This document shows, in pieces, positions 12,001-21,000 of a stretch of 64,000 bases of DNA. Within the stretch, counting starts at the first letter, position 1, and each line of letters begins with the position of its first letter. Source of the stretch: Taxillus chinensis (Eukaryota > Streptophyta > Magnoliopsida > Santalales > Loranthaceae); the NCBI GenBank assembly GCA_023512835.1, contig CM042089.1, forward strand, positions 23,589,519 through 23,653,518, given 5' to 3'. The translations under genes were made by a program, and so were the position numbers. A model generated the notes under the pieces. The model worked only from the letters and a program-made list of their open reading frames with translations, did not search any database and was not told the DNA's origin.

Positions 12001-15000
12001 ATAGAAAAGGAGTTTTACCGTCTTCAAGGAGACCTCTATTCCCTTTGCCGAGTCAAGGTAAAGGCTGACACAGATTCATTTTATAGCTCAGTTCACTATC
12101 ATGTATATATATATATTGCTTGTCTAGTAAATGCTTTGGTTCTTCGTTTCATTTTTTGAGTTTGCTCCCTGACGTTTTGTTTGGTGATAATCAATTTTGA
12201 TGGCAGTTCATGAGGCTAGCATATTTAGTTGGATATGGAATGGATATTGAAAGAAGTCCCGTCAACAGGTGCATATTCTATGTGTTAGATTGAATTTGGT
12301 GGAGCTTTCTACTATGCTTCCACGAATTAGCTTGGTCAATCATTTTATAGAATTTCCATTGTATTAAACATTTTTATATAGTTTTTCCAATGCTTTATAT
12401 GGCTTTTCTCTGTTCCTTCCCTGAAGTGCTTCGCTCAGTCTGCTGCCTTGGCCCAAGCCATCAGTTTGGCCTTCTGTTCCGCCTGATGCCTCATCTGCAG
12501 TTTTTGAGAAAGAAAAGGCAGGTTTTTCCATGTGTGCTAAACTTTTAATCAAATTTGTAGAGCCTAAGTTAATGCTTTATTTATTTGAAGTAATTAAAGT
12601 TTCACCTTAGACAGTGATTCCTGCCTAATCAATCTCTGTCCTGTTTGTGAAAGAATTGTGGTTTTTTGACACTCCCATCTTCCTGTCTCAGTTAACCCGT
12701 GTATTATACTGTAAATTATTAAGTTCTACTAGTTGAGGCTATTATAACATTCCTTGTATGGAAATAGTTGCAACTTCTTTAGAACATTAGACTTGTGAAC
12801 TTCAAAATTTATCAACAAAATGCATTGGCTTCTTTTTAGATGATACTCCAAGCGGCCCCAAGAGTCAAGCACTTTGGCATTCAGAGGAAACAACTACCTA
12901 TTGAGCCTTCTGTACTTTTGAGAGAAGCTAACAGGCGAAGAGCTTCTCTTTCTGCTGGAAATATATCTGAAATGTTCGATGGTTATCCATTTCAATCTGA
13001 TGGGTAGGAAATTCATCCATTTAATTGAATGTGACATTATTGTTCCTGTAAAATTTGTAGTTAAGTGTTCCAATTTTCTCCACTTTAAAATTCTTTGTTA
13101 TTTTTGTTATCTAATTGACAAGCATTGACAGTTTTGGGTCAGATTCTTATGTTAAGATGTCTGCTTCAGCTAAAGTTCTTCAAATGTCCATGTCACGAGT
13201 TAACTCTTCCCCAGGAATCAAAACCTCAATTGATCATCCTATGAGGCTGTCAGAAATTCATGTTGCTGCAGAGCACGCTCTACAACACACAATTTCTGAT
13301 CCAAATGTTTGGAAAACTTTGTCATCTGTGAAAGAGTTTGAGGTATACAACTGGCTCTTCCGCGTACATGTATATATTCGCGTATGCAGTGTATATTTGG
13401 CATTTATTATATAATTTATATTCAATTGATTTCTATTAGTACAGGATTCTATTTGGAAGTTATAGTGCTTCGAAATTTGTGAAACTATGCATTTTTTTCC
13501 TTTTGTAAAATGTAATGAAGTTTGTTTTGTGTATCTTAATTTGTTAACTGATATTATTGTATTTTTATTTTTTTCTTTGTCTTTTTTTTTTAATTGGTTA
13601 TATACATTTGGTTTAAAACATTTGTTCATTTCAGCAACAATATTTGGAGTTAACCAAATGGGCTGCTTATAATTACCATCGATCTTGGTGGAAAAGACAT
13701 GGAGTTGCCCTTGATGGCGAAATTGCTGCTCACTGTTTCAAACACGGAAACTTTGATGTAGCTGCGGAATTATACGAAAAGGTTTGTGCACTTTATGCTG
13801 GTGAAGATTGGCAGGATTTATTGGCTGATGTTCTTCCAAATTTAGTTGAGTGTCAGAAGATACTAAATGATCAGGCTGGCTACCTGTCATCATGTGTGAG
13901 ATTACTTTCACTAGATAAAACCTTATTCTTGACCAAGGAACGCCAAGCTTTTCAGTTAGAGGTTGTCCGTATTGCACATAGTGAAATGAAGCACCCTGTG
14001 CCTGTAGATGTATCAACCCTAATCACTTTTTCTGGTAATTCCGGACCTCCGCTGGAGCTATGTGATGGTGATCCAGGTACACTGTCTGTAACTGTGTGTA
14101 GTGGCTTTCCAGATGATATTTCTCTTGAGTCACTGAGCCTTACTTTAATAGCCACAAACAATGCTGATGAAGTTGTCAAGGTATGTTGTTTAATGGCGGA
14201 GCTGATCATACCCATTGTTTTACAGTGTTTAACTCTGAATCCTCATTTGTTCTCTGCCTTCCAGGCATCAAGGAGCTCTTCTGCCACCATACTAAAGCCG
14301 GGAAAAAATTCTATTACTGTTTTTCTTCCTCCACAAAAACCAGGTTCTTATGTCTTGGGAGTTCTTACCGGGCAGATTGGACAGTTGAGATTTAGGTCTC
14401 ATGGTTTTCCCAAAGGTGGTCCTGCAGATAGTGATGATTTGATGAGTTATGAGAAGCCAAATCGACCTATTTTAAAGGTAACAGGTCTTATATTTAAAAG
14501 TACGCCTGCTAATCAGTGAGCCCAAATTATTTTCGGCTGTCAAAAGTTTTAGGTCATGATGGTTTTTACCTGTACTTTGTCAACTCTGTCATTTAATATA
14601 TTGTGCAGTTTAAGGCAATTTATTAAATCTAGGGCATAGTTGTTACTAGCAATAATAGATTATTTTCTTTTGTAGGTGTTCAAACCTAGGCCTCTTGTGG
14701 ACCTTGTTGCATCTGTTTCATCTGCTTTGTTAATGAATGAGCCTCAGTGGCTTGGAATAATCATAAAACCTCTTGACTATTCGTTGAAAGGTGCTGTTTT
14801 GCATATTGACACTGGTCCTGGTTTGAAGATTGAGGACTCTCATGTCATTGAGATGGAGAGTTGTGTTAATTTGTCACATAATATTGACGAAAGCAAGAGC
14901 TTTAATAGTGCTAAAAGAGATATTTCTTCAGCCGTTGAGGAATTCGAGCAGTTAAGCCTTCAATGTGGTAAAATAGAGCTACCAGATTGGGCAAGTGATA

Positions 15001-18000
15001 TGACTTCTGTCCTGTGGATTCCAGTTCGTGCCATTAACGATATACTTCCAAGGGGAATAGCTTCCGGTAAAAATAGTGGTACAAACTTTTTGCTGGTCCG
15101 AGGCCTCCATATTTGTACTTACTGTTTCCTCATTAAATGATGATGTGCTTTATTTTATCGGCAGTTGCATTCCAGAAGCAAAGCATTGTGGATGGGATGA
15201 GGACAATTGCACTCAAGCTTGAATTTGGAATATCCCACAACCAAACATTTGAAAGGCATTGCTGTTGTCATGTTCAATTTTCTGATTGATTGCAATGCAG
15301 ATCCTGTAATACTAATTATTAATCATTTCTGTTTCTCTAATTGAAAGAGCTGGCATTAATTTCCAGGACCCTGGCAGTGCATTTTACTGAGCCCTTCCAT
15401 GTGAGCATGCGTGTTGCAAATAAATGCAATAAGGGTGCATTACTTTTGCAGGTATATCTTAATTTCAGAACAAAACAATCCTTAATCTCCACTATAATTC
15501 TTTTGAGCTGGTTTCTTATTTGTAATTCATTTAGGATTGCACTATAGGTTGGGCGGCTTCAAACATACTTTTGCAAGCCTTATTGACCATGCATGTAATT
15601 TTTTTTTTTGCTTGTACTTTTCAAATATGATAATAAGCTGAAGCAAGCCATCGATAATTCAATTACAGCCCAAGAGTTGGCTCAATTTCTAATAGTTAGT
15701 ATCTATCATTCTCAATTATATTTTCTGTTACATATGTAGTGCATTCATAATAAATTACTTAACAGATTTTTTAAAATGAACCAGTTCATTCTTGACTAAT
15801 AAATCACATATAAAGCCATTATGCGTTCATGATGAATGTGTATTCAGACATATATTGATTTGATATAAGAGTTTTTGTTTTGTGGCTTTAGGAGACTGTT
15901 TATATTGATATGCTTGTTTGTGCATGCAACTGCACCTTTGCAATATGCTAGTTTCAGAGTTTATTCATTCATTAGGTCCTAAAGGACTTTTTTATGTCCA
16001 GGTCATACTACAATCCCAAGTGAAGGCCTTATTGACCATTAATGATGCTTGGCTTGATCTTCAAGACAGCTTTTCTCATGCTGTTCATGGGGATGGGAAA
16101 CCAACTTTAGGATTCTTTCCCCTTGTGATTTCTCCGTTATCTAGAGCCGCTATTCTTTTCAGTATATGCTTAGAAAATACAACTTCTGAAGGTATATACA
16201 ATTTTTTTTTATTATAGTGATTAGCTGCTAAAAATTGAGTGAATTGGTGCTTACTAGAATTATTAATTACTGTTATAGCATGTTTGGTATGTCAAAATCA
16301 AAATGGGGAGAATGTAGTTGACATTAGAATTGGAATGGAATGATCCGTTATCTTTACTGTGTTTGGTGTGCAGAGTAATCTATTGATTAAATTACTAAAA
16401 TATTTTCATAATTATTAAAATTTATTAAACAAAATTCATTTCTTCTCCGTCAATTTAGATCTGGACACGAAACCAAAGCTCCTCCACTGCCTTCCACACC
16501 TTCCTTGGCATCTCCCTCCACCCCTTGCACACCTTTGAAACTGTCATTAGCTCCACTAGCGTCAACTGCTGCGGGACCACCCACATGCATACCTCCGGTA
16601 GAAGGCTGGAGTCCAGATCTGGATCCCACAGAGAGGCATCCTACTCATGAAAATTGTTGATTCCTTTTCTATTTTCACACTAACGCGGGAAAGAAATGAA
16701 ATTTGATTCCTTTCTTTTTCTTTCTTATGTACCAAACATGCTATTATAGTTTTCTCTTAAAATTTGAGGATCTTTGAAAAGTAACATGTAATCTTTTTGT
16801 TTTTACAGCTAAAGCATTGGCCCTGCAACTCGATAGCATATTACATATCAAATATGAGATTGCTGGTGGTAGAATCACTGGAGCCCACACGCCTATTGTA
16901 GTGGAATCTACTGGCCTTGAGATTACTAAGCATGATCTGATCTTCAGGTGTGCTCTTCCTTTATATAGGCCTGTACTGGACCCACACCTAGCTGTTGGAT
17001 TTCTCCCCCTCCCATCAGGTGGGCTGAGAGTTGGACAGCACATTACGATGAAATGGAGAGTTGAGAGGTTAAATGATTTTGAGGAGAGCATAGATCCATT
17101 GAAAAACGTGAGTTTGTATTTTTTTAATTTTATTTTATTCCATTTCTGTTTTAAGAGTTTTTATTCTGTTGAATGTTTAAAGTTCATAGCTTTCAGTGAT
17201 ATGATGTTCAATTCTAGAATGGTGTTAAGTTGTGGTAATTGTTTTATTCTAAGAGCATGATGATAGTAATCTACTCTTTTATTGGCTCCCATATGTTTCC
17301 ATTGATAATTTTATTTACATTTGCAGTGCCGCTTGATATTGATCTGTGTAGTTCAAAGATGAAATTCATCTTGAAAGTCATTGTTAATCTGTTGATCTTG
17401 AATTTGTATAATGAATGTGCCTCACGCATGCAATGCTAGGTGACAATCGGGCGATCTACACCCTATGGTGTCGCGTTCGCCAGGTGACACTTAAGATGCA
17501 GATCCATGGCATTGTCTCCATGACGCTCATATGAGTTCTCATCGTTTCTTTCTTGTGGAATCAAAGTTGTTTGAAGTCGTTCATAAGGCTATAAAGGTGC
17601 AAATCGTCGAACGGAGTAGGGGCATGGTTAGCGTCATCTCTATGGGGACTGAAGTTGCTCTGTGGCTATGTGATGTGATGCTGGAGGTGTCTGAGCTTTC
17701 CGACAGACAGCATGTGATACTGACGTTTTGGGAGTCGACTTGTTCTCCCCATGAACTGGCACTTTGTCAATTTGGTTTAGGGTGTTGATTCGACCCCCTG
17801 TTCTCAGGTTGGTGGGAGCCTTTCATCGTAGGGTGATTTTGATTGCATTGTGGAGGAGAGAGATTCTTCTACCTGTCCCTTGTAATATGTGGTGGGGCTA
17901 GCGGGTTCGAGGGATGCCCTGGTGGCTGAGGGCTGAGGTTACTACTCTTACTGATGGGGTCAGGTCAGAGTGGGACTAGTTTCTCATGAAAGGCTCTATG

Positions 18001-21000
18001 CTTTTAGGGGATGACTTTTGTGGGGATGTGGACTATCCTCAGGTTGTTTGCTTGGGGTTTGCTAGCACTCTGAACGAGATGAAAGGTTATGGTCCCAAGA
18101 GTTGGCGCCTCTATTAGTTGAATCATTGGTTGTTTCTGCTCTAGTCGAGGATGAACATCTTGGGAGTGGAGGGGGTGATTCTTATTTGGGGCAGTCCTCG
18201 AATTGGGTGCAGCGGCAGTACAAAGCTACTGTGATGGGTTTGTATCAGATCATCACTGTATTGCTTTGGGATATTGAGGAGAGGCATAAGCACCAGAATT
18301 ATACTTTGGGTGGGGTCTAAAAGTTCGTAAGTTTTTTTTTTTTTTTTTAAGTAAGAAATTTTATTAAAATAGAAAGAACGCCCATAAGCACCGAGTGCTA
18401 AATGAACATACAACAAGCTCAAAAAGAGTACCCATGAATACTACCAGAAATAGACAAAAAAGACAGCCTGCTTGGAGCAAAAAATTATTTTCGTAACCCC
18501 CCAAAAAAAGATAAGAGTGATATCTAATGCAGAATGCTCCTTGTCATCAACTCACGTCAAATACACCAAAGAAAACAACGAGGGACAGCTCAAAAGTCCA
18601 TAAGTACGAGGAAGGAAGGGGGGAAGGGGAGCACGAACTCAAATGTCTTGCCTCTTCAATTTACCATGGGCTCAAGGGCTGGTGCGAGGGTAGGATTCCT
18701 TGGTGGAAGTATGAGTTTGAAGATCTTATTATGGAATGTGCAGGGGCTTAACAACCTGGATAAGAGGCTGTGTATTAAGAATCCATTACATGGGTGGCAT
18801 GCCGACATTATTTGTTTGCAAAGTTAGCCATGATCATAAAACCTATCATTTGGAGTCTTTAATGGTGCTGTTTTTTGGATTGGTTGTTTCTTACTTCATC
18901 TAGTGGTTTAGGAGGTATTCTATTAATGTGAGATAGTTGCATTGTGGAAAAGCTGGATAAAGTTGTTGGGTTTTTCTCCGTGTCGTGTAAATTCAAGAAC
19001 ATGGGTGACCAACAAGTGTGGATGTTTTCGGGAGATTATGGCCCTAATATTACCAGGGATAGAAGTCTGATCTGATGTGGGACAAACACACTGACCTTTG
19101 TTGGTGGGATGTGCCATGGTGTCGTAGGGGAGACTTCAATGTAGTGCAATTCCCTTCCGAAAAGGTGGGTTTGTTAGACTAATCACCTTCGATGGTTGGG
19201 TTCTCTTCTAACATTTCGGTTGATCTTTCTCTTCTCGGGTGCTTCTAATAATAGGGATGTGGCCTCTTTTTCTTGACTTGATAAGTTTTTGTTCTCCGCC
19301 GGGTTGGCTGGGCATTTTACCAATATTCTTCACATGAGGTTGAGTCATGTGCGTTCAGATCAATTTTCAGTTGCCTTGGAGTGTGGATCTCTACATGGTT
19401 GTTGTTAACTTTTCTGGTTTGAGAACATGTGGTTATTGGCTTGGGGTTTTGCAGACCGTATTCGTTTGTGGTGGCCATCTTACCATGTGGAGGGTAGTCC
19501 AAGTTTTATGTTCGCCACCAAACTGAAGATGTTGAAAGGGGACTTGCAACAGTGGAATGCCAATGTCTTTGGACATGTAGTTGTGCAAAAACAAACTTAT
19601 ATGGCAGGGTTGAAGGAGCTTGGACCTTTATATGTGGAGGAGAAGGGTCGAAGAGAACTTTGTCCATTGATCTTGAAAAGCTCTTGTTGATGGAAGAGAT
19701 TTTTCGGCGTCAAAAGTCTAGAACCTTGTGGCTTAAGGAGGGCGATAAGAATTCCAAATTCTTTCATTGCATGGCTAATTCGCACTACAACACTAATTTT
19801 ATTACTAATTTGATTATTGATGGTGTTTTTTTGATTTGTCAAGCGAATATCTGAATTCATATTGTCAACTTTTTAGAGACCCTTTATAGGGAGCGGCATT
19901 GTCAACCCTTCTTAGTTTGGGGTTCATTTTGATTAGGGATGACAATGGGGTGGGATGGGGATTGTATTGTCCCGTCCCATCCCTGTTAAAAAATTCTGTT
20001 GCATTCTTGCTTTGTAATTTGGAGGGTATTAAACTTTCTTCCTCATCCCCATTCTGCCTGGAAAAATCCTAACAAAATGCTAGATACTTGAATGTAAAAT
20101 CTTCTTCCAACCATAACACCGATATAATCATTAGATTAGACGATTGTTATTTAATATCCTTACATAATTAATATATGTATTTAAAACATAACATATAAAT
20201 AATAATAATAAGTACATATTTTTATTTTAAAAATAATAACAATTATAAAATATATATATTTATATTATAAGAAAAATAAATGCGTTAATAATATTTTAAC
20301 GTAAAATATAAATTAATTAATAGGTTAATTTAGAATTGAGTGATGTAATTAAATATTATTTAATCAAAAATATATTAATATTTAAATTAATAATAATATT
20401 TATATGATTTATTACTTTTAACTTAAATATGAATTACATATTATTAAAAGTTAAAGCTCAATTTATTAGGCATATACTTATATTTTATATTATAATATTA
20501 TTACTACATTTAAATATTAATTTTATTATAATATAAATATATATATTTTGTAATTGTTATTGTTTTTAAATAAATATATATTTATTATGATTATTATTTA
20601 TATGTTACGTATAAGTATATATATTAATTATGTAACTAGAAACAACAATTGACATCTAATTCATAGCTAACATTCTGTTGTACTTAGAAGAGGTCTTGAG
20701 TTCAAATTTTGCTTGTTGCAAGTTTTTCTCTATATTTTTTTTGGGCAAGGAATACTTGCATGGCATTGGTAAACAGGATGGATATGTGGAATACCTGTGG
20801 GGTGGGGTATGCTTGCTCTATCTCCGTCCTATACTCCAAATAATTTAAAAAATCCCTACCCCATTCAGGGTGGGATTGGACGGGACTGATCTTTGTTGGG
20901 ACAGGACAAATTGCCATTTCTAAGTTTGATGTCATTTCTGAGACAGGAGTGTAGTGGGTTCGAATGTTTTAGCAATGTGTCAGGAATTCTATAAACAATG

